In this document: in pieces, positions 48,367 to 58,043 of the stretch | Position numbering within the stretch: the stretch's first letter is position 1 | Layout of the letters: the number at the start of each line of letters is the position of its first letter | Source of the DNA: UBA6952 sp045562575 | Lineage (GTDB): Bacteria; Chloroflexota; Dehalococcoidia; Lucifugimonadales; UBA6952 | NCBI GenBank assembly: GCA_045562575.1 | Contig: JBJKVQ010000018.1 | Location: 119,839-183,838 of the forward strand | DNA length: 64,000 nt | Direction: 5' to 3' | Made by a program: the position numbers and the translations under genes | The notes under the pieces: model-generated | What the model saw: only the letters and a program-made list of their open reading frames with translations | Told to the model about the DNA's origin: nothing | Databases searched by the model: none

Positions 48367-49182
48367 ATGAATAATTCAATTAAAACAAAAAAAAGTTTAG
48401 GACAACATTTCTTAAATGCAAATTGGGTTTTATCACATATTCTCAATTCAGCAGAAATTGATCCAAAAGATGTAGTTGTAGAAATTGGGCCAGGTAGAGG
48501 CAAATTAACTAAGCAATTAAGTAAATTTGCTGGCTCTGTTAAGTGTGTTGAGTTAGATCAAGAATTACTTACGTATTTAAATACTACTTTTTCAGAAAAT
48601 TCAAATGTTGAAATTATTCATGGAGATGCCCGTACAGTAGATATTACTTCTCTAGTTCATTCGAATGAATATAAATTAGTGGCAAATTTGCCTTATTATG
48701 CTGCTATGCCAATAATTATGAGGTTTGTAGAATCACAGAATTCCCCAAAATCGATAGTTGTTATGGTGCAAGACGAAGTCGCACGCAACCTAACAGCCTT
48801 ACCTGGGAAGCTATCTATACCTGCAGTTATACTACAAAACTTCGGTGTAGTTACCTATATAAAAAGAATACCACCAAGTGCCTTTAAGCCTTCTCCTAAG
48901 ATTTTTTCTGCAATTATCAAGATCGTGCTATTTGATAGTCCTAAAATAGACAATGAAAATCAGCAAATGTTTTTTAATTTAATAAAAAAAGGGTTTTCTT
49001 CCAAAAGGAAGAAATTATATAACAATATTTCTAAATCTTTTGATATAGAAAAAACTGTATTTCAAGATATGCTTATAAAATACAATATAGATAAAGATAG
49101 TAGGCCAGAGTCTTTAACTTTTGATAATTGGAGAAATTTGTATTTATCAATGAAAACCAATGGATATCAAAGTAATGTTTAA
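48367..49182 (+). CDS. rsmA: 16S rRNA (adenine1518/1519-N6) dimethyltransferase
   Basis: Also called KsgA; methylates the 3' helix of 16S rRNA. KKSLGQHFLNANWVLSHIL, VVEIGPGRGKLTKQL (SAM motif I) and KLVANLPYYAAMPIIMRFV (NLPY catalytic) are present. The start ATG 48367 is preferred because the earlier in-frame GTG at 48331 lies inside the SRP RNA. The protein is then 271 residues. It overlaps ispE by eight bases. Confidence 0.93.
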   Translation: MNNSIKTKKSLGQHFLNANWVLSHILNSAEIDPKDVVVEIGPGRGKLTKQLSKFAGSVKCVELDQELLTYLNTTFSENSNVEIIHGDARTVDITSLVHSNEYKLVANLPYYAAMPIIMRFVESQNSPKSIVVMVQDEVARNLTALPGKLSIPAVILQNFGVVTYIKRIPPSAFKPSPKIFSAIIKIVLFDSPKIDNENQQMFFNLIKKGFSSKRKKLYNNISKSFDIEKTVFQDMLIKYNIDKDSRPESLTFDNWRNLYLSMKTNGYQSNV

Positions 49183-50029
49183 TTTGTTTTCTCCTGCCAA
49201 ATTGAATTTAAGCCTTGAGGTGAATAATTTACTTGATAATGGACTCCATAATTTGACTTCTATTATGCATACCCTAGATTTACATGATGAAATATCTATA
49301 AGCTATTCACAAAAAAACAAAACTACATTCAAACCAGCGATTGTGGAATCTAGTAATAATTCAATACTTGATGCTATATATCTTTTTCAACAAGAATTTG
49401 GTAGTAATGATCAATTTGAAATAATAACTACAAAAAATATTCCAATATCTTCCGGCCTAGGTGGAGGAAGCTCAAATTCGACTACTATATTGAAAGGGTT
49501 AATCGAAGTAAATAAATTAGAAGCCGATGTAGCAAAGCTAAGAGAATTGTCGCTTAGTTTAAGTTCGGATTCACCTTTTTTTGTTTCAGGAGGTTGCTCA
49601 TTGGTTGAAGGCCAAGGGCAACAGATAAGTACAGGTCTTGGCCTGAAAAATCTTTGGGCAGTAATTTTCATACCTTTAAATAGGGGGGTAATAAATAAAA
49701 CAAAATTTATGTATTCTTTACTATCCAAAAATCATTATACTGATGGTTCAATTACAACTCAAATTTTTAATTCAATAAATAAATCAAATACAAATAATAT
49801 TCAATTACTTAGTAATGCATTGAATACTTTTGAATTAGTAATCGATCAAGTTTTTCTTGAGTACAAAAATTTAAAAGATAAGTTATTATCATTAGGAGTA
49901 TCTTTTGTGAGACTTTCAGGTAGTGGGCCTAGTTTTTATACAATTGTGGATAACTTGGATTATGCAAGAAATATTGCGAAGAAAATGAAAAGTAATAACT
50001 TGAGAATAATTACATCTGAACTACAGTAG
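49175..50029 (+). CDS. ispE: 4-diphosphocytidyl-2-C-methyl-D-erythritol kinase
   Basis: The MEP-pathway isoprenoid kinase of the GHMP family. SPAKLNLSLEVNNLLDNGLH at the N-terminus, ATP-binding IPISSGLGGGSSNST, and VRLSGSGPSFYTI. Start M (49175) matches family N-termini; the in-frame ATG at 49160 would add five residues. 284 residues. It follows rsmA by overlap, the common rsmA-ispE link. Confidence 0.93.
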   Translation: MFNLFSPAKLNLSLEVNNLLDNGLHNLTSIMHTLDLHDEISISYSQKNKTTFKPAIVESSNNSILDAIYLFQQEFGSNDQFEIITTKNIPISSGLGGGSSNSTTILKGLIEVNKLEADVAKLRELSLSLSSDSPFFVSGGCSLVEGQGQQISTGLGLKNLWAVIFIPLNRGVINKTKFMYSLLSKNHYTDGSITTQIFNSINKSNTNNIQLLSNALNTFELVIDQVFLEYKNLKDKLLSLGVSFVRLSGSGPSFYTIVDNLDYARNIAKKMKSNNLRIITSELQ

Positions 50030-50043
50030 GGGAGTAGTAATTT

Positions 50044-51195
50044 ATGAATATAAATGATTGTCATAATGTTGATGACTTCAAAAAATTAGCAAGGAAAAGA
50101 TTGCCATCACCTATATTTCATTATATTGATGGTGCCGCTGATGATGAGTCAACATATAAACGCAATACAGAATCATTTGAAGATTGTGATTTGGTGCCAA
50201 ATGTTTTGGCTGGAGTAGACAATATAGACATTTCAACAACAGTAATGGGCCAAAAGTTATCTATGCCATTATTTTTAAGCCCGGTTGCGTTACAAAGATT
50301 ATTTCATTACCAAGGAGAAAGAGCTGTAGGTAGAGCTGCAGAAAAATTTGGTACTATGTTTGGTATTAGTAGTCTTGGAACCGTTAGTATTGAAGAAATT
50401 GGAGCTACAATAAAAACCCCAAAAATCTTTCAATTATATTTTCATAAAGATAGGGGATTGACCAATAGTTTGATTGAAAGATGCGAGGAAAACAATTTTG
50501 ATTGCCTTGCATTAACAGTTGATACTATAGTGGCAGGGAATAGAGAAAGAGATCTTGTAACTGGCTTTACCTCTCCCTTTAATCTCACATTAAAAAGCTT
50601 AGTCAGTTTTATAACTCATCCACAGTGGGCATTTAGGCATTTTACCAGTGATAAGTTTGAATTATCTCAAGTAAAAGATTATGTGAGTCACGGTACGAAC
50701 ATTGCCACAAGTGTTTCAAATTATATTAATGAAATGTTGGATCAGACAATGAATTGGGATGATGCTATTGCTATAAGGAAAAAGTGGAAAAAAGGGTTTT
50801 GTTTAAAAGGTATTATGAGTGTTGAAGATGCAAAAAAAGCTGTGGACATAGGTGCTGATGCAATAATGCTTAGCAATCATGGAGGGCGCCAACTAGATGG
50901 ATCCCGCTCACCCTTTGATCAATTACAAGAAATTGTCGATGCAGTTGGAGATAAAATTGATGTTATTTGTGATGGTGGAATTAGAAGAGGTACTCATATC
51001 CTCAAGGCATTGAGTTTGGGTGCAAAAGCATGTAGTGGAGGAAGATTATATTTATATGCATTGGCAGCTGGTGGACAACGTGGGGTAGAAAAGACATTAA
51101 CTAATCTGAAAAACGAAATTGAACGAGATATGAAGTTGATGGGCTGTAATACTCTTAATGACCTTGCTAGGGATAATATAAGATTTAGAAACTAG
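50044..51195 (+). CDS. FMN-dependent alpha-hydroxy-acid oxidase/dehydrogenase
   Basis: A 383-residue TIM-barrel flavoenzyme that oxidises an L-2-hydroxy acid such as lactate, glycolate or mandelate. FHYIDGAADDESTYKRNTES at the N-terminus, SPVALQRLFHYQGE, FQLYFHKDR, and the active-site LSNHGGRQLDGSRSP with catalytic His. GGGGAGTAGTA precedes its ATG 14 bases after ispE. Substrate unassigned; the later PDH operon would accept pyruvate if the substrate were lactate. Confidence 0.9.
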   Translation: MNINDCHNVDDFKKLARKRLPSPIFHYIDGAADDESTYKRNTESFEDCDLVPNVLAGVDNIDISTTVMGQKLSMPLFLSPVALQRLFHYQGERAVGRAAEKFGTMFGISSLGTVSIEEIGATIKTPKIFQLYFHKDRGLTNSLIERCEENNFDCLALTVDTIVAGNRERDLVTGFTSPFNLTLKSLVSFITHPQWAFRHFTSDKFELSQVKDYVSHGTNIATSVSNYINEMLDQTMNWDDAIAIRKKWKKGFCLKGIMSVEDAKKAVDIGADAIMLSNHGGRQLDGSRSPFDQLQEIVDAVGDKIDVICDGGIRRGTHILKALSLGAKACSGGRLYLYALAAGGQRGVEKTLTNLKNEIERDMKLMGCNTLNDLARDNIRFRN

Positions 51196-51230
51196 TATTA
51201 AAAATGTATAGTCTATTCTGTATTTATTTA

Positions 51231-51259
51231 TTGCTTATAATTCTCAGTAATAGTAGAAT
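51231..51259 (+). promoter_or_regulatory. Promoter of PHP/phosphoesterase genes
   Basis: TTGCTT (51231-51236) and TAGAAT (51254-51259) are 17 bases apart, 59 bases before the PHP ATG. Confidence 0.5.
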
Positions 51260-51317
51260 TGCTTGGTGTGTTTTTTTACATATACCTAAAACATTTCAAA
51301 ACTAATAAAGGCACTTA

Positions 51318-52010
51318 ATGAACATAGATATGCACGTCCACACCTCGTATGGTAGTAGCGATAGTAACTTGTCTCTAGATGAATTACATAATAGGTCTAA
51401 AATTATCAATATTGACGCAGTCTGTTTGACTGAGCATGGTGGACCATGGAGTGAACAATCCATAAATCAGGCTCAACAAAGAATGGATAATTTAAAGTTA
51501 TTGAATGCAATGGAGATTGAGACTGAGGTAGGTCATATAACTGCGTTTGGATTTACACAATATATTTCGGGGATGAGAAATCCTGAAAGTCTTAGACAAA
51601 TTGCTGATAAAGAAGATGCTTTCATTGTTTTAGCTCACCCTTTTCGAAATTTTACTCAAAAGCCACCATATAATAATAATAATCTTTTATTTAAAGACTA
51701 TAAAATCAAACCTGAAACTATTGAAGATATAGCAAAACATCCAATTTTTGAACTAGTTGATGCTATTGAAGTTCTCAATGGAGGAACTGTATTACGAGAG
51801 AATTTATGGGCATGGGATATCGCAGAATATTTAGGTAAGCCAATGATTGGGGGTAGCGATGCCCATTCATTCAATGGTGTAGGTAGATATATGACTGTAT
51901 TTGAAGATGAGATTGATAGTGTTGAATCTTTATTGTATAGTCTACGAAATGATAGTTATTACCCTGCTCAATTGGATGATAATAATAAGGTTATACCATT
52001 TCGTAGATAA
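51318..52010 (+). CDS. PHP-domain metal-dependent phosphoesterase
   Basis: A 230-residue PHP-domain protein. Metal motifs are visible: NIDMHVHTSYGSSD (HxH), CLTEHGGPW, LNAMEIETEVGHITAFGF, LAHPFRNF and GGSDAHSF. It resembles histidinol-phosphatase-like and RNase AM (YciV)-like enzymes. The substrate is unknown. The following gene is a second phosphatase-like hydrolase 18 bases later, so they form an operon. Confidence 0.85.
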   Translation: MNIDMHVHTSYGSSDSNLSLDELHNRSKIINIDAVCLTEHGGPWSEQSINQAQQRMDNLKLLNAMEIETEVGHITAFGFTQYISGMRNPESLRQIADKEDAFIVLAHPFRNFTQKPPYNNNNLLFKDYKIKPETIEDIAKHPIFELVDAIEVLNGGTVLRENLWAWDIAEYLGKPMIGGSDAHSFNGVGRYMTVFEDEIDSVESLLYSLRNDSYYPAQLDDNNKVIPFRR

Positions 52011-52028
52011 TTTATTCTGGAGGTTGTA

Positions 52029-53144
52029 ATGGCTAACTATTCTCCCATAGTTCTTATATGTATCGATGGATTTGATCCTACGTATTTTGACGCAATAGAA
52101 ACTCCTAACATGGATCGAATGATTGAAAACGGCTTTTACACTGTTGGTAAATCAATGTGGCCTTCAGTGACTAATGTTAATAATGTTTCAGTAATAACAG
52201 GTGAATATCCTTCAGTTCATGGTATTTGTTCTAATTATAGATATATCCAAGAAACCAAAGAAGAAGTTTATATGGAATCGGGGGAATACATATTGGCCCC
52301 TACTATTTTTTCCATGTGTAAAAGTAAAAACATAACAACAGTACTTTCCACATCCAAAGATAAACTGAGAAGGCTTCTTGGAGACGATGCAACAGTTGTT
52401 AGTTCTGCTGAAAAGCCTGATAAATGGGTGGTCGATATTTTAGGGGATCCACCTTCTATTTATTCTTTAGAATGTAATGGGTGGACTATTAATGCAGCTG
52501 AGTTAGCTATGGAAAAATACAAACCTGAATTTGTATATATTACAACAACTGATTGGGCGCATCACAAATTCCCACCAGAATCAATCGAAGCTAAAACACA
52601 TATTAATATCATAGATACTGCGGTGGGTAATATTATGAATAAATTCCCAGAAGCAACTATTATGCTTAGTGCAGATCATGGCATGTCAAGAAAGACAAAT
52701 TTGATTGATTTAGGAAAAATTCTCAAACAAAATGGAATTGATAATCTTGCCGTTCCGATAATAAAAGATGAACATGTTGTCCATCATTCTAATCTAGGAG
52801 GGGCTTATTTTATCTATCTAGATGCCTCTTTAGTATCAAAATCTATAGATTTACTGAATACATTAGAAGGGGTTGATTTAGCAATGACATCTGATGAGGC
52901 AATAACAAAATACAACCTACGATCAGAACGAATTGGTCAAGTCATAGTTACTGCAGATAAGGATACAGTATTTGGTGATACCGATCTGGTTGAAATGCCA
53001 GACGATTTACGATCTCATGGCTCAGAACACGAACAAAGTGTACCAATTATTGGCTATAATCTAAAAAACCCTAACTATATATTTACTGAGAATCGACATA
53101 TGGGAACATATGTTATTGAACAATTAAATTTATTAAGTAAATAA
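52029..53144 (+). CDS. Alkaline-phosphatase-superfamily hydrolase, phosphonoacetate-hydrolase-like
   Basis: A 371-residue nucleotide-pyrophosphatase/phosphodiesterase-type protein. First metal site LICIDGFDPTYFD; nucleophile threonine in PSVTNVNNVSVITGEYPS; then HGICSNYRY, YITTTDWAHHKFPPE, ATIMLSADHGMS and late HGSEHEQ. The TNVNN and HGICSNY wording recalls phosphonoacetate hydrolase (PhnA). If so, it would release acetate and phosphate from phosphonoacetate. A general phosphodiesterase is the alternative. Confidence 0.75.
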   Translation: MANYSPIVLICIDGFDPTYFDAIETPNMDRMIENGFYTVGKSMWPSVTNVNNVSVITGEYPSVHGICSNYRYIQETKEEVYMESGEYILAPTIFSMCKSKNITTVLSTSKDKLRRLLGDDATVVSSAEKPDKWVVDILGDPPSIYSLECNGWTINAAELAMEKYKPEFVYITTTDWAHHKFPPESIEAKTHINIIDTAVGNIMNKFPEATIMLSADHGMSRKTNLIDLGKILKQNGIDNLAVPIIKDEHVVHHSNLGGAYFIYLDASLVSKSIDLLNTLEGVDLAMTSDEAITKYNLRSERIGQVIVTADKDTVFGDTDLVEMPDDLRSHGSEHEQSVPIIGYNLKNPNYIFTENRHMGTYVIEQLNLLSK

Positions 53145-53341
53145 ACTTTATAAATTCTTAACTAATTGTTCATTTATTGATATACGTTTAGTTAAATTAC
53201 CTTATATAGGAATATCTTTGCGTTATCGATAGTTTCTTTCTTATTCATAGAAATATTCTATACTTAAGCAAAATATGCTTGATGTCTTTAATCGTTACAT
53301 ATTATTCTGGCACAAAGATAATCAGAAATAAGGACTTATAT

Positions 53342-54769
53342 ATGGCAGATTACGATATAACAGTTATTGGAGCTGGACCAGGTGGGTATGTAGCGGCGAT
53401 ACGAGCAGCCCAATTAGGTTATAAAACTGCTTTGATAGAAAAATCTGAAATTGGCGGAACCTGTTTGAATTGGGGATGTATACCTAGTAAGGCATTGTTA
53501 AAAAATGCCGAAATACTTGATCTCATTAAAGACTCAGATAACTATGGAATTAATATAAGTTCATTTGTAGCTGATTATGAAGTTGGATTTAACCGAAGCC
53601 GCGAAGTTGTTAATAAACTTGTAACTGGTATAAATCATCTTTTGAAAAAAAATAAAGTTGATGTAATCAGCGGTTCTGCAAGATTTATTTCTAAATCCTC
53701 ATTATTAGTTGATATAACTGACCCCGCTGATAACGTAGGTGAGAGAGTACAGTCAGCTGATGAATTTCCTATTGAATCAAAGAATATAATTATTGCCACT
53801 GGTGGTGTTCCAAGAGAATTACCACAAGCCCCATTTGATGGAGATAAGATACTTAATAGTAAACAGATATTAGAGATGAAAAAGCTTCCTAAATCATTGG
53901 GGATTATTGGTGCTGGTCCTATTGGAGTGGAATTTGCATCACTCTTCAATTCATATGGTGTCGATGTAACTCTCATAGAAATGCTGCCAGACGTTGTTCC
54001 AAATGAAGATAAAGAAGTAAGCTCTGCTCTTAACACGTCCTTTTCAAAACGAGGAATAAAGATTCTCACTGAAACTACCTTGAATTCAGTTAAAACAACT
54101 CCCAAAACTATATCTGTCCAGCTAACTGGAAAAGGTGATGAGGAAATCAATCTTAAGTTCGATAAAATTTTAGTAGCAATTGGCATTACGCCAGCTACTG
54201 ATTCCTTAGGTATAGATTCATTAGGAGTTGAATTAAGCAATGGCTGGATTAATGTAGACTCCTCAATGAATACTAATATTCAGAACGTTTTTGCAATTGG
54301 TGATGTTACTGGTGTTTTGCCCTTGGCTCATGTTGCACAGGCTCAAGCAGTTTTAGCAGTAGAAAGAATTCATGGCGACACTGCCCCTGATATTAATTAT
54401 ACCAATATGCCTAAGGCTACTTATTGCAACCCTCAAGTGGCTAGTTTTGGGTTAAGTGAAGCCCAAGCAAAAACGAATGGCTATGAAGTTAAAATTGGCA
54501 AATTCCCATTTTTAGCAAGTGGAAAAGCTATAGCGTCTTCACATTCAGAAGGCTTTTGCAAAATCGTTGTTGACTCTGAATATGGCGAAATACTTGGGGT
54601 TCATCTTATTGGGCCAGAAGTTACCGAATTGCTTGCTGAATTATCGATGGTTCAGGCCCTCGAGGGAACAGTGGATGAATTAGCATTATTAACGCATGCA
54701 CACCCCACCTTATCAGAAACGCTAAAGGAAGCTGCTTTAGCAGCATTAGGGAACCCTATACATATTTAA
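53342..54769 (+). CDS. lpdA: Dihydrolipoyl dehydrogenase (E3)
   Basis: Reoxidises dihydrolipoyl groups of 2-oxo acid dehydrogenases. Start is ATG 53342 with AAGGAC upstream, MADYDITVIGAGPGGYVAAI; the longer reading from 53279 is rejected. 475 residues. Redox disulfide GGTCLNWGCIPSKAL, second Rossmann LGIIGAGPIGVEFASLF and C-terminal THAHPTLSETLKEA. It begins the PDH operon. Confidence 0.96.
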   Translation: MADYDITVIGAGPGGYVAAIRAAQLGYKTALIEKSEIGGTCLNWGCIPSKALLKNAEILDLIKDSDNYGINISSFVADYEVGFNRSREVVNKLVTGINHLLKKNKVDVISGSARFISKSSLLVDITDPADNVGERVQSADEFPIESKNIIIATGGVPRELPQAPFDGDKILNSKQILEMKKLPKSLGIIGAGPIGVEFASLFNSYGVDVTLIEMLPDVVPNEDKEVSSALNTSFSKRGIKILTETTLNSVKTTPKTISVQLTGKGDEEINLKFDKILVAIGITPATDSLGIDSLGVELSNGWINVDSSMNTNIQNVFAIGDVTGVLPLAHVAQAQAVLAVERIHGDTAPDINYTNMPKATYCNPQVASFGLSEAQAKTNGYEVKIGKFPFLASGKAIASSHSEGFCKIVVDSEYGEILGVHLIGPEVTELLAELSMVQALEGTVDELALLTHAHPTLSETLKEAALAALGNPIHI

Positions 54770-54792
54770 TTTAATGGGTAGAGGAGGACATT

Positions 54793-55788
54793 ATGGCATT
54801 AAAAAATAAAGCTGTAAGTAATAAAACTTCTAATTCTGAGTATTTTGAATTACTCGAAAAAATGATATTAATTCGTTTGTTTGAAGATAGATGTTCCGAG
54901 CATTATTCACGAGGTAACATTAAAGGGTTTCTCCACTTATATACTGGAGAAGAGGCTATTGCTGTAGGTTCTATATCTTGTTTGGAAGAACAAGACTATG
55001 TTATCACTCACTATCGAGATCATGGTCATGCATTGGCTAGAGGTGTTGAACCTCAGTATGCTATGGCTGAACTTTTTGGAAAATCTACAGGTACCACCGG
55101 TGGAATAGGTGGATCAATGCATATATTTGACTCAACCAAGAATTTTGCCGGCGGTCACGCGATTGTTGGCGGTCAATTACCTATTGGAGTTGGTTTGGCT
55201 TATGCTGCTAAATATAGAAACACTGGAGCAGTTACACTTTGTTTTCTTGGTGACGGAGCATTGAATGAGGGTGAGTTTCACGAGTCTATGAACTTAGCTG
55301 CTTTATGGGACTTACCTATTGTATTTATTTGTGAAAATAACCTATATGGAATGGGTGTTCCTGTTGAAGAGGCGGTAGCAAAAAAAGATATTTTTGAAAT
55401 TGGTCATGCCTATGATATGCCTTGTTCTCGCGTTGATGGTATGAATGTTTTAGAAGTTAAGAAAATAACAGAAAAAATTATAAAAGATGTTCGAAATGGA
55501 AAAGGTCCATATTTTTTAGAAGCTCAAACGTATAGATTCCGAGGTCACTCTATGGCTGACCCCTCAATGTATAGAGGATCTAGTGAGGAAGAATTATGGA
55601 AATTGCGAGATCCAATTAATTTATATTGGTCATGGTTAAAAGAAAATGGCTATGCAAAGAATGAATTGGACGGGATATACGAAAAAATGAATACTGTGAT
55701 GGACCAAGCAGTCGAATTTGCTACAGAAAGTGAATTTCCTGCGATAGATGATTTATATAACAATATCTATTTCGAAAATGCTGGATAG
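54793..55788 (+). CDS. pdhA: Pyruvate dehydrogenase E1 alpha
   Basis: ThDP-binding E1 subunit. 331 residues with HLYTGEEAIAVGSISCL, THYRDHGHALARGV, and the Mg-ThDP motif CFLGDGALNEGEFHESMN ending in NNLYGMG. The phosphorylation-type loop YRFRGHSMADPSMYR is present. Strong AGAGGAGG upstream. Operon with pdhB (9-base gap). Acetoin or branched-chain forms are alternatives. Confidence 0.92.
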   Translation: MALKNKAVSNKTSNSEYFELLEKMILIRLFEDRCSEHYSRGNIKGFLHLYTGEEAIAVGSISCLEEQDYVITHYRDHGHALARGVEPQYAMAELFGKSTGTTGGIGGSMHIFDSTKNFAGGHAIVGGQLPIGVGLAYAAKYRNTGAVTLCFLGDGALNEGEFHESMNLAALWDLPIVFICENNLYGMGVPVEEAVAKKDIFEIGHAYDMPCSRVDGMNVLEVKKITEKIIKDVRNGKGPYFLEAQTYRFRGHSMADPSMYRGSSEEELWKLRDPINLYWSWLKENGYAKNELDGIYEKMNTVMDQAVEFATESEFPAIDDLYNNIYFENAG

Positions 55789-55797
55789 GAGGTCTTT

Positions 55798-56778
55798 ATG
55801 CCTAATGTTATAACCTATAGAGAAGCATTAACTAAAGGTATACGAGAAGCTCTCATTGATAATGATGACTGTTTTTTAATGGGAGAGGATGTCGGGGCTT
55901 ATGGTGGAGCCTATGCTGTAAGTAAAGGCCTACTAGAAGAATTTGGCCCAAAACGTATTGTTGATAGTCCATTATCTGAATCTGCAATTGTTGGATTAGG
56001 AACTGGTTCTTCTATGGTAGGTTTAAAACCAATCATTGAAATCATGACTATAAATTTTTTATTAGTTGCTTTAGATCAATTAGTAAACCATGCTGCAAAA
56101 ATTAGATACATGTCTGCTAATCAATACTCAGCTCCATTTATGATAAGAACAGTTACAGGAGGGGGAGCTCAACTAGGTGCAACACATTCTCAATGTTTTG
56201 AACCATGGTTAGCTAGTGTACCTGGACTAAAAGTTGTTGCGCCTTCATCTCCATATGATGCATTAGGATTATTTCGATCTGCAATTAAGGAAAATGATCC
56301 TATAGTTTTTGTTGAACATATTTTATTGTATGGATCTAAAGGAATTGTCGATGAAGATTATTATGAAATACCTATTGGCAAGGCAAATGTTGTTCGTTCT
56401 GGTGATAATTTGACCCTAGTGGCGTATTCAAAAATGGTACCACTTTGTTTAGAAGTGGCAAATAGTCTTGAGGATCAAGGAATAGATGTAGAAGTTATAG
56501 ATTTAAGGTCGCTTCGCCCATGGGATAAAGAAACAATTATTAATTCTGTTAATAAAACAAATAGATTAGTTATAGTTGAAGAAGCATGGAGATCTGGGGG
56601 ATTTGGAGCAGAGATAGCAAGTACAATTCAAGAAGAGGCATTTGATTCTTTAGATGGTCCTATAGGACGTGTTGGTGGACTTGAAGTCCCGATGCCTTAT
56701 ACAAGTGTGCTAGAATCTCAAGTAATTCCCAGCAAGGATCGTATAATTACATATATACATCAAAATCTAAATACATAA
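55798..56778 (+). CDS. pdhB: Pyruvate dehydrogenase E1 beta
   Basis: 326-residue Pyr-domain plus C-domain subunit: MGEDVGAYGGAYAVSKGLLE, DSPLSESAIVGLGTGSSMVG (catalytic Glu), GATHSQCFEPWLASVPGLKV, and the C-terminal VEEAWRSGGFGAEI. GGAGG precedes the ATG within pdhA's end. With PdhA it decarboxylates pyruvate. Confidence 0.94.
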   Translation: MPNVITYREALTKGIREALIDNDDCFLMGEDVGAYGGAYAVSKGLLEEFGPKRIVDSPLSESAIVGLGTGSSMVGLKPIIEIMTINFLLVALDQLVNHAAKIRYMSANQYSAPFMIRTVTGGGAQLGATHSQCFEPWLASVPGLKVVAPSSPYDALGLFRSAIKENDPIVFVEHILLYGSKGIVDEDYYEIPIGKANVVRSGDNLTLVAYSKMVPLCLEVANSLEDQGIDVEVIDLRSLRPWDKETIINSVNKTNRLVIVEEAWRSGGFGAEIASTIQEEAFDSLDGPIGRVGGLEVPMPYTSVLESQVIPSKDRIITYIHQNLNT

Positions 56779-56797
56779 TAGTAATTGGAGTAGAATA

Positions 56798-58042
56798 ATG
56801 TCCGATAGTATTGTTATGCCGCAAATGGGTTATGATATGAAGGAAGGAACCCTTGTACGATGGCTCGTAAAAGAAGGTTCATCTTTAAAACGAGGAGATC
56901 CCATAGCTGAAATAGAAACTGATAAAGCAGTAGTTGAAATTGAAAGTTATTTTACTGGATTCATTGGTAAAATATTAATAAACGAAGGTGAATCAGCGGA
57001 AGTTGGAAGCTCAATTGCTGTTGTTGTTAAAGATATGAATGAAGCTATAGGAGATTCTTCAAATACAACAAATACGACAACTAAAGAGCCAATCCCTAAA
57101 GTTGAGGATAAAAATACCTCAAAAACTACTCCAGTTGAACAATCCGCTGCTGATGTCTCGGTTGTTGATCAAACACAATCAGAAAAAATTAAAATTAGCC
57201 CTGTAGCAGAAAAACTTGCGATAGAACAAGGTATTGATATAAATAAAATTAATGGGACAGGTCCTGGTGGCCGTATTACCAAATCAGATGTTGAATCAAT
57301 GGTTACTGTTAATCAACCAATTGAACAGCCTTTAGCTAAAACCCCACCACAAACTGTTTTACCAGGAGAGAATATACCCCTTTCCACAACACGTTCTGCT
57401 ATTGCTCGAATAACTTCGCAGTCCAAAAATGGTATACCTCATTTTTATGTTAGTATGGCAATTGACATGACTGATGCCTTGGTTATGAGACAGCAATATG
57501 GAAAACTTTATCCAAATTCTGGAATAACCGTAAATTCTCTAGTATTAATGGCTGTAAAGCTAGCACTTATTGATTATCCAATATTTAATTCCTCATTTAG
57601 GGATGACCATATTGAAGTTAAGCCTGACATTAATTTGGGTATAGCGATTTCAGTCGATGATGGGTTAATAGTTCCTGCTATTACTCAATCACAAGACTTA
57701 TCAATTATTGAAATATCTTCAGCTGCAAGAGACCTTGCTAAAAGAGCTAAAGAAGGTAAATTACGTCAAGAAGAATATTCGGGAACTTTTAGTGTAAGTA
57801 ATTTAGGAATGTTTGCTGTTGACGATTTTAATGCGATTATTCTACCCCCTCAAGTTGGTGTTTTAGCTGTAAGTTCAGTAATTAAGAGACCAGTAGTAAT
57901 CGATGAAAATATTGTTATTAGAGAAATTATGAATGTCCAATTATCATCAGACCATAGAGTTATAGATGGTGTTGACGCAGCTAAGTTTGCTAAACAAATA
58001 AAAGATTATCTCGAAATGCCTATTTCTTTATTCGTTTCTTAG
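56798..58042 (+). CDS. pdhC: Dihydrolipoamide acyltransferase (E2)
   Basis: 414 residues with one lipoyl domain (lipoylated Lys in AEIETDKAVVEIES, about residue 44), a low-complexity Thr/Pro linker, a peripheral-subunit binding domain (ISPVAEKLAIEQGI and INGTGPGGRITKSDVE), then the catalytic domain with SSDHRVIDGVDAAKF. Order E3-E1a-E1b-E2 in one operon. A 2-oxo acid other than pyruvate is possible. Confidence 0.93.
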   Translation: MSDSIVMPQMGYDMKEGTLVRWLVKEGSSLKRGDPIAEIETDKAVVEIESYFTGFIGKILINEGESAEVGSSIAVVVKDMNEAIGDSSNTTNTTTKEPIPKVEDKNTSKTTPVEQSAADVSVVDQTQSEKIKISPVAEKLAIEQGIDINKINGTGPGGRITKSDVESMVTVNQPIEQPLAKTPPQTVLPGENIPLSTTRSAIARITSQSKNGIPHFYVSMAIDMTDALVMRQQYGKLYPNSGITVNSLVLMAVKLALIDYPIFNSSFRDDHIEVKPDINLGIAISVDDGLIVPAITQSQDLSIIEISSAARDLAKRAKEGKLRQEEYSGTFSVSNLGMFAVDDFNAIILPPQVGVLAVSSVIKRPVVIDENIVIREIMNVQLSSDHRVIDGVDAAKFAKQIKDYLEMPISLFVS

Positions 58043-58043
58043 C

